64,000 nucleotides of DNA, taken from Miltoncostaea sp036826475 (GTDB lineage: Bacteria; Actinomycetota; Thermoleophilia; Miltoncostaeales; Miltoncostaeaceae). Made by a program: the position numbers and the translations under genes. Of the stretch, positions 1-8,433 are shown piece after piece (the stretch's first letter is position 1; every line of letters starts with the position of its first letter). The DNA lies in assembly GCA_036826475.1 (NCBI GenBank), contig DAISWG010000006.1, positions 1 through 64,000 of the forward strand. Direction: 5' to 3'. Below the pieces are notes generated by a model. That model saw only the letters and a program-made list of their open reading frames with translations. It was not told the DNA's origin and did not search any database.

Positions 1-652
1 CGCGGCTGATCTGGTTGAGCTTCTCGACCACGTGGACCGGGATGCGGATGGTGCGACCCTTGTCGGCGAGGGCGCGCGTCACGGCCTGGCGGATCCACCA
101 GGTCGCGTACGTGGAGAACTTGAAGCCGCGGCGCCAGTCGAACTTCTCGACGGCGCGGACGAGCCCGAGGGTGCCCTCCTGGATGAGATCCAGGAACGGC
201 AGCCCGCGGCCGCGGTAGCCCTTCGCGATGGACACCACGAGGCGCAGGTTCGCCTCGACCATCTGCTGCTTCGCGGCCTGGTCGCCCAGCTCGATGCGCT
301 TCGCGAGGCGGACCTCGTCGGCGGCGGTGAGCAGCGGCACGCGGCCGATGTCCTTCAGGAAGAGCTGGAGCGCGTCGGTCGTCTGCTCGACGGCGGTGGC
401 CGTCTTGCGCGGGCGCTCGACCTCCTCGGCCATCTGCGCCGCGCGGGCGCCGGCCTCGGACTGCTCCAGGAGCTCGACACCGGCCTCCTCGAGGTGCTGG
501 TAGACGGCCTCGACGGCGTCGGCGTCCAGCCCGAGCCCGTCGAGGACCTCAGCGACCTCCTCCATGCCGAGGAAGCCCATCTCCTGTCCGCGGACGATCA
601 ACTCACGGAGCTCGCCGTCCCGCGTCAGCCCGGTCACCTGCTGCGTCGTCAT
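1..652 (-). CDS. rpoD: Principal RNA polymerase sigma factor (RpoD/SigA), 5' part only
   Basis: Housekeeping sigma-70 factor that binds core RNA polymerase and recognises -10/-35 promoters. The 5' end is present and the 3' end runs off the window edge. Translation from ATG 652 (GGAGG five bases upstream) gives a short region 1.1-like segment (about residues 10-60), region 1.2 (LFLKDIGRVPLL) and most of region 2, with NLRLVVSIAKGY, LPFLDLIQEGTLGL and FSTYATWWIRQAVTRAL. The last motif is the region 2.3/2.4 segment used for melting and reading the -10 element. About 217 codons are visible. Regions 3 and 4 must lie beyond base 1. The acidic N-terminal extension seen in many actinobacterial SigA proteins is short here. 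It has its own promoter at 810-838. The family call is secure. Confidence 0.96.
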   Translation of the reverse strand, partial: MTTQQVTGLTRDGELRELIVRGQEMGFLGMEEVAEVLDGLGLDADAVEAVYQHLEEAGVELLEQSEAGARAAQMAEEVERPRKTATAVEQTTDALQLFLKDIGRVPLLTAADEVRLAKRIELGDQAAKQQMVEANLRLVVSIAKGYRGRGLPFLDLIQEGTLGLVRAVEKFDWRRGFKFSTYATWWIRQAVTRALADKGRTIRIPVHVVEKLNQISR

Positions 653-809
653 CCGCCTCCGTTCCCGCGTTGGGTCACTTCCCGGCGAGCGCCCCGCACG
701 AGGTCGTCACGGGCGCGATGCCCACTCCGACCCCCGGCACGTCGTCAGGTTCCGACATCTGGTCGAGCCCGCGGAGCACCGTCGGGCGACAGACATCGGC
801 CAGCACGAG

Positions 810-838
810 ACTATCGACGCACGGCCGAGATCCGTCAA
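810..838 (-). promoter_or_regulatory. Sigma-70 type promoter of rpoD
   Basis: Reading the minus strand, TTGACG (838-833) and GATAGT (815-810) are separated by exactly 17 bases. A transcript would start near 803, giving an untranslated leader of about 150 bases before the ATG at 652. This is one of the few places in the window with both a recognisable -35 and -10 and a long leader. Confidence 0.6.
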
Positions 839-878
839 GGGTGCAATTGGCCCTGGGAACCCCGTGGGAATCGTCATC

Positions 879-1940
879 TCACCGGTATCCGCACACCGGC
901 CAGGGCGCCGGGCCGCGCGCGGCGTACAGCGCGGCCGCCACGCGGTCCTGCTCGGCCTCGGGGGCGGCGGCGGGATCGCCGGTGCCGCCGTTGGCCTCCC
1001 AGGTGCTCTGATCGAACTGGTACTTCCCGCGGTACTGCCCGCTGGCGGACACGGCCCGCGGGTTGCCGCCCGACTCGCAGAGGGCGATCCGCTCCAGGTG
1101 CGCCGCCACGTCGCCCGTTGGCGCCGGGCCGGCCTGCGGCGCGGGGGCGGGATCGGGGGTCGCGGCGGGCGCCGCCGGCGACGGCGCCGACGGCGCGGCG
1201 GGATCCGCGGCAGCCGCGGGGGCGGGGTCGGCCGCGCGCCGCAGCAGGGCGCGCTCGGCCCGGGCGGCGGCCGCCGCGGCCGCGCGGCTGCGCACCGTCC
1301 CCGCCACGCGCTCCCGGGCGGCCGCGAGGGCCTGGCGACGGTCGGCGATGAGCGTCTCGAGCTCCCGCATCCGCGCCTCGGAGGCGGCCACCGCGGCGTC
1401 GGCCTCGTCGCGGCTGTCCACCAGCTCGGCCCGCAGCTGCCCCAGGCGTGCCCGGGCCGTCCGCAGCCCGTCGATCACGGCCGCGTCCGTGCGCCCGACC
1501 GACTCGAGCGCCCGCTGGGCGTCGACGGCCTCGGTGAGGCTGCCCGACGTCAGGATGATCTCGGCGAGGGAGGGCGGGTCGGAGGCGTAGATGGCGCGCA
1601 GGCGCTCCCCGAGCCGCGTGAGGGCCTCCCGGCGGGCGGCCTCGGCCTGGTCGATGGCCGCGGAGGTCTGCGCGATGCGGTCGCGCAGGTCCCGTGCCCG
1701 GGCGACGGCGGTGGCGTGGGCGTCGGCCGCCGCCCCCGCGCGGGCGTCGATCCCCCCGACCTCGGCCTCGAGCTCGCGGACCTGGCTGCGCTGGGCGTCG
1801 AGCACGTCGGCGGCCGGCGCGGCGCGGACGCCGAGGACGCCGACGGCGAGGGACGTCGCCGCGAGCCCCAGGGCCGCGAGCGCGAGGAGCGCGCTGCGCA
1901 GGGACCCGCGGCGGGGGCCTGTCGGGGAGGCGGTATCCAT
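879..1940 (-). CDS. Secreted coiled-coil protein with C-terminal Rpf-like transglycosylase domain
   Basis: Probable peptidoglycan-cleaving protein of 353 residues. It begins with a basic N-terminus and a hydrophobic segment (about residues 18-40) that would be a signal peptide or anchor. A long Ala/Glu/Arg-rich coiled coil (about 45-225) follows, including a YASDPPSLAEIILTSGSL stretch like the PcsB/RipA N-terminal helix bundle. A Pro/Ala linker then leads to a C-terminal transglycosylase-like domain with IALCESGGNPRAV (probable catalytic Glu) and Gln-Trp type end residues WPVCGYR. Two cysteines could form the domain's disulphide. I chose ATG 1940 rather than the in-frame ATG 1967 because the residues between look like leader sequence and a TACGGT box lies at 1991-1986. 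It sits upstream of rpoD on the same strand. The role in resuscitation or cell separation is inferred. Confidence 0.82.
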   Translation of the reverse strand: MDTASPTGPRRGSLRSALLALAALGLAATSLAVGVLGVRAAPAADVLDAQRSQVRELEAEVGGIDARAGAAADAHATAVARARDLRDRIAQTSAAIDQAEAARREALTRLGERLRAIYASDPPSLAEIILTSGSLTEAVDAQRALESVGRTDAAVIDGLRTARARLGQLRAELVDSRDEADAAVAASEARMRELETLIADRRQALAAARERVAGTVRSRAAAAAAARAERALLRRAADPAPAAAADPAAPSAPSPAAPAATPDPAPAPQAGPAPTGDVAAHLERIALCESGGNPRAVSASGQYRGKYQFDQSTWEANGGTGDPAAAPEAEQDRVAAALYAARGPAPWPVCGYR

Positions 1941-2055
1941 GGTGGCGCGCCTGGCGGCCCCGGGCACGGGCTCGAGCGCCGGGGGACCGTACCACGCCTC
2001 CCGTGCCGGACCGCCTCATGGTTCCGGCGCGCCCGGCCGATCCAAGGGGCACCGG

Positions 2056-3690
2056 GTGCCCTCCACCTCTCGCCAGCCCAGCGATCCACGGCCACGCGTG
2101 CTCGTGGTCTCCGACGGGGCCCTGCGCCGGATGCGCGTCCCGCGCGCCCTGCGCCGGGCCGGGCTGGACGCCCCGTACGGCTGCGATCCGCTGCGCGTCG
2201 ACGAGGAGCTGCGTCGCGGCGGCTGGGACCTGCTGGTGTGGGCCGGCGGCCGCGCGGAGCTGGGCCGCGAGGCGGTCGCGATGCCCGGGACGCCCCCGAT
2301 CGTGCTGGTGATCGACGCCACCCGCGGCGCCGACGCCGTGCCGGACGCCCTGGCCGGCGGCTTCGCCGACGTCGTGCGCGGCGACGCCCCGGCCGAGCTG
2401 GTGGCGCGGGCCCGCGCCGTGCTCGCCCGCGACGCCGGGCGCCGCGACGCCGAGGCGGCCGCCGCCGGGCTGCGGGAGCTCACCGACGGCAGCCGCGACC
2501 TGCTGGCCCGCATCGCCCCCGACGGGACCGTGCTGTTCGCGTCGGGCGCGGCCCGCCAGATCCTGGGGCGCGAGCCCGGGCGGCTCCCGGGCACGAGCGT
2601 CCTGGACCTGTGCCACGTCGCCGAGCGCGAGGCCCTGGCGGCCGCCCTCCGCGATGAGCGCGGCGGCGTGGTGCTCCACCGGATGCGCCGTCTGCACGGC
2701 GGTTGGGTGTGGATGGAGACGACGGTGTCGCCGGTGCTCGACCCGTCCGGCCGCCTGGTGGAGGCCAGGATCGACGCGCGCGACGTGACCGAGCGGCGCC
2801 ACGCCGAGGCGGAGCGCGCCGGGCTGGCGCGCGTGACCGCGGCCGTCGCCGCGGGGGCCGGCCTGGCCGAGGTCGCCGAGCTGACCGCCCGCGAGGCCGC
2901 GGCCGCCCTGGGGGTCGAGACGGCCGGGGTCGCCCGCCTCCACGGCGACGAGGCCGTGGTGATCGCGGCGGCGGGCCCGGGCATGCGCGCGGGGGACCGT
3001 CTGCCGCTGGGGCCGCCGCGGCCGGGGCGGGCCGTCGCCCCGGTGCGGGTGGATGGCGGCGTCTGGGGGATGGTCGTCGCCGTCGGCGCCGACGGCGACG
3101 GCGCGGAGCGGCTCGCGCCGCACGCCGACCTGGTGGGCCTGGCCGTGTCGAACGCGCGCGCCCACGAGCGGCTGGTGGCCCTCGCGCGGACCGACGCCCT
3201 GACCGGCCTGGCCAACCACCGGGCCTTCCGCGAGCGGCTGGAGTCCGACTCGGCGCGCGCGCGACGCACCGGCTTCCCCGTGTCGCTGGTGATCATCGAC
3301 CTCGACAACTTCAAGCGGGTCAACGACACGTGGGGCCATCAGGCGGGGGACGCGGTGCTGCGCGAGGTGGCGCGCCGCCTCCAGGCGAGCGCCCGCAGCG
3401 GGGACCTGCCGGCCCGCATCGGGGGCGAGGAGCTGGCGTGGCTGCTGCCCGACTCCGGGGTCGCCGCCGCCCGCGACGCCGCGGAGCGCCTGCGGCGCGC
3501 GATCCGCGACATCCCCATCCCCCCGGTGGGCACCGTGACGGCCTCCCTGGGTGTCGCCGAGCTGGGGCCGGGCGGCCCGGACGACCTGGTCCGGCGCGCC
3601 GACGCGGCGCTCTACCGCGCCAAGGAGGCCGGGCGCGACGCCTGCGTCGTGGCCGAGGGGCCGGAGGTCACGGCATCTCCGTCCGGCTGA
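2056..3690 (+). CDS. PAS-GAF-GGDEF diguanylate cyclase-like signalling protein
   Basis: Probable c-di-GMP synthase of 544 residues. A receiver-like N-terminal segment (about 10-125, beginning RPRVLVVSDG) has no clear phospho-acceptor pattern. It is followed by a PAS domain (about 139-250, ending in the PAC-like ARIDARDVTERR), a GAF domain (about 255-375) and a GGDEF domain (about 385-540). The GGDEF domain has DALTGLANHRAF, the Mg-binding DLDNFKRVND and the signature GGEEL at 456-460. The upstream RSGD at 447-450 fits the RxxD inhibitory I-site. The signature ends in Leu where Phe is normal, so activity is likely but not certain. Start GTG 2056 has AAGGGG six bases upstream. The longer open frame upstream is antisense to the neighbouring gene and not protein-like. 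Its 3' end overlaps the convergent permease gene by 23 bases. No membrane segment is visible, so it is probably cytoplasmic. Confidence 0.87.
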   Translation: MPSTSRQPSDPRPRVLVVSDGALRRMRVPRALRRAGLDAPYGCDPLRVDEELRRGGWDLLVWAGGRAELGREAVAMPGTPPIVLVIDATRGADAVPDALAGGFADVVRGDAPAELVARARAVLARDAGRRDAEAAAAGLRELTDGSRDLLARIAPDGTVLFASGAARQILGREPGRLPGTSVLDLCHVAEREALAAALRDERGGVVLHRMRRLHGGWVWMETTVSPVLDPSGRLVEARIDARDVTERRHAEAERAGLARVTAAVAAGAGLAEVAELTAREAAAALGVETAGVARLHGDEAVVIAAAGPGMRAGDRLPLGPPRPGRAVAPVRVDGGVWGMVVAVGADGDGAERLAPHADLVGLAVSNARAHERLVALARTDALTGLANHRAFRERLESDSARARRTGFPVSLVIIDLDNFKRVNDTWGHQAGDAVLREVARRLQASARSGDLPARIGGEELAWLLPDSGVAAARDAAERLRRAIRDIPIPPVGTVTASLGVAELGPGGPDDLVRRADAALYRAKEAGRDACVVAEGPEVTASPSG

Positions 3691-4399
3691 GGCGCCGGCC
3701 CGCCGCGCGGATCGCGACGGCGACGACGATCGCCATGACGATCACCGCGACGGGCGCGGAGATGTCGGGGGCGTTGACGTCGGTCACGCCCTCGACGGCC
3801 AGCGCGCGGCCGTAGGCGGCGATCGAGAGCCGGTCGGCGGAGGCGGCGAACGTCGCGATCGACCCCTCCCACAGGAGGATGTACAGCACGCCGAGCACCA
3901 CGGGCCGGCGGGTGACGGTCGACAGCCAGGCCGTCACGGCGCAGTAGCAGAGGACCGCCGCCAGCATCCCCGCGACCGGCCACAGGATGCGCCCCGCGGT
4001 GGCGTCGCCGCGCAGGGCGACGAGGCCGGCCACGACCATCGGCGGCGTGAGCAGCAGGGCGGCGACGGTCCACGACGCCAGCACCTTCGTGACCACCAGG
4101 CCGAGGCGCGACAGGGGCGTCGACAGCAGGTAGAGGATCGTGCCGTCCTCGCGCTCGTCGCCGATCGCGCTCGCGCCGATCACCACCGCCACGAACGCCG
4201 CGACCGTGGGGATGACGAGCCGCTGCACCAGCCGGGCCCAGAACAGGTCCGGCGCGATCTCGCCCGCCGCCGCGAACACCACCGCCGGGATCACCGGCAG
4301 GAGCGCGAGCAGGCCCAGCGCGAGCGTGCGCCGGCCGTCGAGCAGGCTCCGGAGCGTCAGGCGGTAGACCGGCGCGATGACGACGCCCGCGGCGGTCAC
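3668..4399 (-). CDS. ABC-2 type transporter permease
   Basis: Integral membrane subunit of an ABC exporter, 243 residues. It has about six hydrophobic segments (near 25-50, 60-85, 110-130, 140-165, 170-190, 218-238) and the ABC-2 permease hallmark GDEREDGTILYLLSTPLSR after the second segment. It is the last gene of a four-gene operon. Its GTG start overlaps the stop of the ATPase gene as GTGA, so translation is probably coupled. The substrate cannot be told from sequence. Most likely it works with the ATPase just upstream, forming the second ATPase-permease pair of the operon. Confidence 0.88.
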   Translation of the reverse strand: MTAAGVVIAPVYRLTLRSLLDGRRTLALGLLALLPVIPAVVFAAAGEIAPDLFWARLVQRLVIPTVAAFVAVVIGASAIGDEREDGTILYLLSTPLSRLGLVVTKVLASWTVAALLLTPPMVVAGLVALRGDATAGRILWPVAGMLAAVLCYCAVTAWLSTVTRRPVVLGVLYILLWEGSIATFAASADRLSIAAYGRALAVEGVTDVNAPDISAPVAVIVMAIVVAVAIRAAGRRLSRTEMP

Positions 4400-5334
4400 C
4401 GGCCCACCCCGCGGGCGCGCTCGTGCAGGTAGGCGTACACGCTCTCCAGGTCGTCGCCCACCGGCTCGACGCGGCGCAGGCGGGCGCCCACGTCGCGGGC
4501 GACCCGGGGGAGGGAGCGGCTGAGGCCCTCGACGTCGGCCGACTCCACAAGGATGGCGCCGTCGTCGAAGCGCACCGACTCCACCAGCCCGTGGCCCACG
4601 AGTTCGCGCGCCAGTGCGCGCTCCCCCGTGGCCGCCTCCAGGCGGATCACCCGCGGGCGGTCGGCGATGAGCTCGCGGATGGCGGTGGTGGCGCCGCTCG
4701 CCACCAGGTGGCCGTTCACCAGGACCAGCACGCGGGGGGCCATCCGCTCGACCTCGTGAAGGACGTGCGACGACACGATCACCGTGCGCCCCTGCTCGCC
4801 GAGGCGCCGCACCAGCTCCACCACGCCGCGGCGCTGCGCGGGGTCGAGGCCGTTGAGGGGCTCGTCCAGCAGCAGCAGCTCCGGGTCGTGGGCCAGGGCC
4901 TGCGCCAGCTTCACCCGCTGGCGCATCCCGTGGGAGAACCCCCGCATCCGGCGGTCGGCCGCGTCCTCAAGGCCCACCTCGCGGAGCGCGCGGTCGGCGG
5001 CGGCCTCGGGATCGGCCACGCCGCGCAGCTTCGCGCACAGCGCCACCATGGCCCGGGCGGTCAGGAACGGCCAGAAGGCGTCGCGGTCGTGGGAGATGCC
5101 GATGCGCCGGTACGCCTCGGGGCTCGCCGACAGGTCGGTGCCGAGCACGCGGACCGTCCCCGAGCTCGGGACGGTGAACCCGGCGCACAGCTTCAGCGCG
5201 GTCGACTTGCCCGCGCCGTTGTGGCCCAGCAGGCCCGTGACCCCCGGGCCGACGGTGAACGTGACGTCGGCCAGGGCGACGGTGTCGCCGTACCAGCGCG
5301 AGACGCCCTCGAAGACGAGCGGGGCGTGGCTCAC
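4396..5334 (-). CDS. ABC transporter ATP-binding protein
   Basis: ATPase of 312 residues that powers the adjacent ABC-2 permease. Seen directly: Walker A GHNGAGKST near 36-44, Q-loop region around SHDRDAFWPF, signature FSHGMRQRVKLAQAL, Walker B LLLLDEPLNGLDPAQR and the H-loop VIVSSHVLHEV. The C-terminal 80 residues are a variable accessory domain typical of exporter ATPases such as CcmA/DrrA relatives. The His in the signature (FSHGMRQR rather than LSGGQ) is a tolerated variant. Start GTG 5334 overlaps the upstream TGA as GTGA. The longer frame upstream of it is a shadow of the permease gene. Confidence 0.92.
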   Translation of the reverse strand: MSHAPLVFEGVSRWYGDTVALADVTFTVGPGVTGLLGHNGAGKSTALKLCAGFTVPSSGTVRVLGTDLSASPEAYRRIGISHDRDAFWPFLTARAMVALCAKLRGVADPEAAADRALREVGLEDAADRRMRGFSHGMRQRVKLAQALAHDPELLLLDEPLNGLDPAQRRGVVELVRRLGEQGRTVIVSSHVLHEVERMAPRVLVLVNGHLVASGATTAIRELIADRPRVIRLEAATGERALARELVGHGLVESVRFDDGAILVESADVEGLSRSLPRVARDVGARLRRVEPVGDDLESVYAYLHERARGVGR

Positions 5335-6212
5335 GTCTCGGCGTTCCTCCCGTAGCGGCGCAGCAGCGTCAGGCCGGCGATCCCGACGACCAGCAGGTAC
5401 ATCAGCGCCCACGCGCCCGTGGAGTTGGGCACCTCCGAGTCGGGCCAGAGGCTCGCGGCGAAGTTGATGGGCAGCACCGAAAGCTGGCCCAGCTGGGTCC
5501 AGTCGGCGTCGTCGCCGCTCTGGCTGATCGCCTCGCCGATCAGCCCGAACACCACGGTCGGGGCCACCAGCAGCAGCAGGTACCCGCCGATCGCGAACGC
5601 CCGGCGCCCCGTGAGCGAGGACACCGCCAGGCCCACCAGCCCGTAGTAGACGGCCAGGATCACGCCGGCCGCCAGGATCCGCGGCAGCTCGGTCCAGTTG
5701 TCCTGGAACCATCCGAGCGGGAATTCCTCGAACACGACGATGCCGACGAACAGCACCAGCAGCGGCACCAGCGTCACCAGCAGCAACGGCAGGACCGCCG
5801 CCGCGACGCGCCCGGCCAGGTACTCGCGGCGGCTCACGGCCGTGGAGAAGTAGAGCTGGAGGGTCCCGTCGCGGCGGTCGGGGCACAGCAGCTCCGGGGT
5901 GGTGACCGCGGCGAACAGCAGGATCGTGACGCCGATGATCGCCTGGTAGTCGCTGAAGGGCAGCGCGTCGGTCAGGTCGATGCCGCTCTGCTCGGCGAAC
6001 AGGGCGCGGACCCCCAGCACGATGACCGCCGGCGCGATCGCCAGCAGCGTGAGCGTGATCGGCACCGCCTTGGCCTTCCAGCCGCGGCGCGCGCCGAGCG
6101 AGCGCAGGGCGCCCCAGCGCGCGAGCGACGCCACGCCGGCCATGCGGCTGCGCCGCTCGCCCTCGTAGCGCTGGTACCGCACATCGCGGATCTCGGCGTC
6201 GGTGCCCATCAC
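5331..6212 (-). CDS. ABC-2 type transporter permease
   Basis: Membrane subunit of 293 residues with an N-terminal cytoplasmic segment (EIRDVRYQRYEGER, a motif often seen at the start of these permeases) and about six hydrophobic helices. CPDRRDGTLQLYFSTAVSR matches the ABC-2 D-R-x-x-G-T-L loop. It is translationally coupled to its neighbours. The GTG at 6212 overlaps the preceding TGA as GTGA, and an ATG immediately follows at 6209, so either could initiate. It pairs with the ATPase gene upstream. The transported substrate is unknown. Confidence 0.89.
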   Translation of the reverse strand: MMGTDAEIRDVRYQRYEGERRSRMAGVASLARWGALRSLGARRGWKAKAVPITLTLLAIAPAVIVLGVRALFAEQSGIDLTDALPFSDYQAIIGVTILLFAAVTTPELLCPDRRDGTLQLYFSTAVSRREYLAGRVAAAVLPLLLVTLVPLLVLFVGIVVFEEFPLGWFQDNWTELPRILAAGVILAVYYGLVGLAVSSLTGRRAFAIGGYLLLLVAPTVVFGLIGEAISQSGDDADWTQLGQLSVLPINFAASLWPDSEVPNSTGAWALMYLLVVGIAGLTLLRRYGRNAET

Positions 6213-7156
6213 TCCAGCGCGTCCACCAGCGCGTCCTCCAGCGTCCGCCCGGCGGCGCGCAGCTCGCGCAGCCCGATGCCCGCGTCGGCCGCCGCGTCGC
6301 GCACGGCGTCCAGCAGCACGTCCTCGCCGGCGCCGCGCACCACCACGCCGCCGTCGCGCCGCTCGGCCTGCAGCCCGCGCGCGCGCAGCATCCCGGCGAA
6401 CGCGTCCACGTCGCCCGACCCGCGCACCAGGACGCCCTCGGAGGCGAGCCCCTGGAGCTGGTCGATGCGCCCCGCGGTCACCACCTGCCCGTCACGCAGG
6501 ACCACGACCGCGTCACAGGTGCTGGTCACGTCCTCCAGGACGTGCGACGACAGCAGCACCGCGATGCCGAGGTCGCTCGACAGCCGCCGGACCAGGGAGA
6601 GCATCTCGTCGCGCCCCGAGGGGTCCAGGCCGTTTGTGGGCTCGTCGAGCACCACGAGCTCGGGCGAGTGGACGATGGCCTGGGCCAGCTTGGTGCGCTG
6701 CTTCATGCCGGTCGAGAACGTCCGGATGAGGCGGGAGCGCTCCTCCTCCAGGCCCACCTGGAACAGGACCTCCGACGCCCGCAGCACCGCCGCGCGCCGC
6801 GGCAGTCCCCGCAGCTCGGCCATGTGGACCACCAGGTCCCGGGCCGTCATGTCGAGCGGAAGGCAGTCGAGCTCGGGCATGTAGCCCAGCCGGCGGCGGA
6901 TCTCGCCGGGGTGTCGTGCCGCGTCGATGCCGAGCACCTCGACGCGCCCCTCGTCGGGCGCGACCAGCCCCAGCAGCGCCTTCATGAGCGTCGACTTGCC
7001 CGCGCCGTTGGCGCCGAGGAGGCCGGTGGCGGGCTCGTCGATGGTGACGGTCACGCCGTCGAGCGCCTGGATCGCCCCGAAGCGCTTCGCGACGCCGTCC
7101 GTGGCGACCAGCCGCGTCCCGCCGGAGGCCGGCGCGGTGGGGGAGGCCTCGATCAC
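6209..7156 (-). CDS. ABC transporter ATP-binding protein, first gene of exporter operon
   Basis: ATPase of 315 residues. It shows Walker A GANGAGKST, signature FSTGMKQRTKLAQAI, Walker B LVVLDEPTNGLDPSGR and switch His in LLSSHVLEDV, followed by a small C-terminal regulatory domain. The signature Gly is Thr-Gly (STGMK), common in exporter ATPases. I chose GTG 7156 because a TACACT -10 box ends 8 bases before it. The in-frame ATG at 7210 would place the start inside the 13-bp hairpin that ends the ino1 transcript. Neighbouring operon order is ATPase-permease-ATPase-permease, all joined by GTGA overlaps. That suggests two paired exporters or one hetero-oligomeric complex. Confidence 0.91.
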   Translation of the reverse strand: MIEASPTAPASGGTRLVATDGVAKRFGAIQALDGVTVTIDEPATGLLGANGAGKSTLMKALLGLVAPDEGRVEVLGIDAARHPGEIRRRLGYMPELDCLPLDMTARDLVVHMAELRGLPRRAAVLRASEVLFQVGLEEERSRLIRTFSTGMKQRTKLAQAIVHSPELVVLDEPTNGLDPSGRDEMLSLVRRLSSDLGIAVLLSSHVLEDVTSTCDAVVVLRDGQVVTAGRIDQLQGLASEGVLVRGSGDVDAFAGMLRARGLQAERRDGGVVVRGAGEDVLLDAVRDAAADAGIGLRELRAAGRTLEDALVDALE

Positions 7157-7164
7157 TCCCACGG

Positions 7165-7170
7165 AGTGTA
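7165..7170 (-). promoter_or_regulatory. -10 box (TACACT) for leaderless ABC operon transcript
   Basis: TACACT on the minus strand followed by 8 bases and GTG 7156. There is no Shine-Dalgarno at a usable distance from that GTG. It fits the recurrent leaderless pattern of this window. Confidence 0.5.
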
Positions 7171-7175
7171 GGGGG

Positions 7176-7206
7176 CGACCCCGCCCGCGCGCGGCGGGCG
7201 GGGTCG
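7176..7206 (-). terminator. 13-bp GC hairpin downstream of ino1
   Basis: A perfect inverted repeat of 13 bases (7176-7188 with 7194-7206) flanks a GCGCG loop, 15 bases past the ino1 stop. No T-run follows, as is usual for terminators in high-GC actinobacteria. It lies between ino1 and the leaderless start of the ABC operon. Confidence 0.6.
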
Positions 7207-7220
7207 GCATCCCCGTCGTA

Positions 7221-8345
7221 CTAGGCCGGAGTGGCCTCCGACTCGCTGGGCTCCGGCGCGACGAACGCGTTGCTCTCGCCCGCGATGAACGCCTCGGTCA
7301 GGTCGTGCGCGAGGGCGTCCGGGTGCTGGATGGGCGGGCTCTTCATGAAGTAGGACGACGGGCCCTCGAGGGTGCCGCCGATCCCGCGGTTCAGCGCGAG
7401 CTTGGCGCAGCGGACGGCGTCGATGACGATGCCGGCCGAGTTCGGGGAGTCCCACACCTCGAGCTTCAGCTCGATGTTGATCGGCACGTCCCCGAAGCCG
7501 GTCCCCTCCAGGCGGATGTGCGCCCACTTGCGGTCCGTCAGCCACGGCACGTAGTCGGACGGGCCGATGTGGACGTCCTCCTTCTTGATCTCGTCGTCCA
7601 GGATCGACGTGACCGCGTTGGTCTTCGAGATCTTCTTGGACTCCAGGCGCTCGCGCTCGAGCATGTTGAGGAAGTCCGTGTTACCGCCGAAGTTGAGCTG
7701 CGACGTGTGGGCCAGGCGCACGCCGCGCTCGCGCATGAGGCGGGCGAGCTGGCGGTGCACGATGGTCGCGCCGACCTGGCTCTTGATGTCGTCGCCGACG
7801 ATCGGCAGGCCCCGCTCCTTGAAGCGCTCCTGCCAGTAGGGCTCGCGGCCGATGAAGACGGGCACGCAGTTCACGAACGCGCAGCCGGCCCGGAGGATCT
7901 GCTCCACGTACCACTTGGTGGCGTTCTCGGAGCCGACGGGCAGGTAGCTGACCACCACGTGGGTGTTCGTGTCGCGCAGGATCCCGGCGATGTCGGCGGT
8001 GGGGCCGTCGGCCTTGGTGATGACCTCGGAGAGGTACTTGCCCAGGCCGTCGTGCGTCATCCCGCGGTGCACCGGGACGCCCAGGTTCGGGACGTCGGCC
8101 AGCTTGATGGTGTTGTTGGGCTCCGCGAAGATCGCCTCGGAGAGGTCCTTGCCGACCTTGGTGGCGTTGATGTCGAACGCCGCCGTGAAGTTGATGTCCC
8201 GGACGTGGTAGCCGCCCAGGTCCACGTGCATCAGCCCGGGGACGAACTCGTCGGGGGCCGCGTCCTTGTAGTACTGGACGCCCTGGACCAGGGACGAGGC
8301 GCAGTTGCCCACGCCGATGATCGCTACGTTGACGGTGTCGCTCAC
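7221..8345 (-). CDS. ino1: myo-Inositol-3-phosphate synthase
   Basis: NAD-dependent isomerisation of D-glucose 6-phosphate to 1D-myo-inositol 3-phosphate, the first step to inositol lipids and, in many actinobacteria, mycothiol. The protein has 374 residues. It shows the Rossmann motif IIGVGNCASSLVQG at about 9-22 and the family blocks PVFIGREPYW, DDIKSQVGATI, LNFGGNTDFLN and LESKKISKTNAV. The last contains the conserved lysines near the active site. The length fits the actinobacterial short form. GTG 8345 is chosen because GAGGAG lies about 10 bases upstream and residues before it are not conserved in character. It is divergent from the recombinase-like gene, with overlapping promoters at 8405-8435 and an inverted-repeat array at 8387-8416. 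A hairpin terminator follows. Confidence 0.96.
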   Translation of the reverse strand: MSDTVNVAIIGVGNCASSLVQGVQYYKDAAPDEFVPGLMHVDLGGYHVRDINFTAAFDINATKVGKDLSEAIFAEPNNTIKLADVPNLGVPVHRGMTHDGLGKYLSEVITKADGPTADIAGILRDTNTHVVVSYLPVGSENATKWYVEQILRAGCAFVNCVPVFIGREPYWQERFKERGLPIVGDDIKSQVGATIVHRQLARLMRERGVRLAHTSQLNFGGNTDFLNMLERERLESKKISKTNAVTSILDDEIKKEDVHIGPSDYVPWLTDRKWAHIRLEGTGFGDVPINIELKLEVWDSPNSAGIVIDAVRCAKLALNRGIGGTLEGPSSYFMKSPPIQHPDALAHDLTEAFIAGESNAFVAPEPSESEATPA

Positions 8346-8386
8346 GGGCGCAGGTCTCCTCGGTTCGGATGCGTGCTCGTGCCCAT

Positions 8387-8416
8387 ACACGAACGTGCTT
8401 CGTGTTTTTACACGAA
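8387..8416. promoter_or_regulatory. Array of three ACACGAA half-sites (putative operator)
   Basis: ACACGAA (8387-8393), TTCGTGT (8399-8405) and ACACGAA (8410-8416) form two overlapping inverted repeats with 5- and 4-base spacers. The stretch is AT-rich against its surroundings. It overlaps the -10 and spacer of the ino1 promoter and the -35 of the divergent promoter. A DNA-binding regulator site is the natural reading. The protein that binds it is unknown. Confidence 0.55.
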
Positions 8417-8433
8417 ACAACGATTAGTGTAAA
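8405..8433 (-). promoter_or_regulatory. ino1 promoter
   Basis: Minus strand: TTTACA (8433-8428), 17-base spacer, TAAAAA (8410-8405). Its -10 overlaps the -35 of the plus-strand promoter and its -35 overlaps the plus-strand -10, so the two promoters face each other and should be mutually exclusive. Confidence 0.5.

Noticed and set aside
874..3339. Long open frame of 821 codons on the minus strand
   Set aside because: It is a shadow of the transglycosylase gene and the antisense of the GGDEF gene. The translation is Arg/Gly/Pro/His-rich with no motif.
7157..7210. ATG 7210 as the start of the first ABC ATPase
   Set aside because: It would place the ribosome start inside the ino1 terminator hairpin, and the added residues are Pro/Arg-rich and unconserved in character. 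GTG 7156 has a -10 box at leaderless distance.
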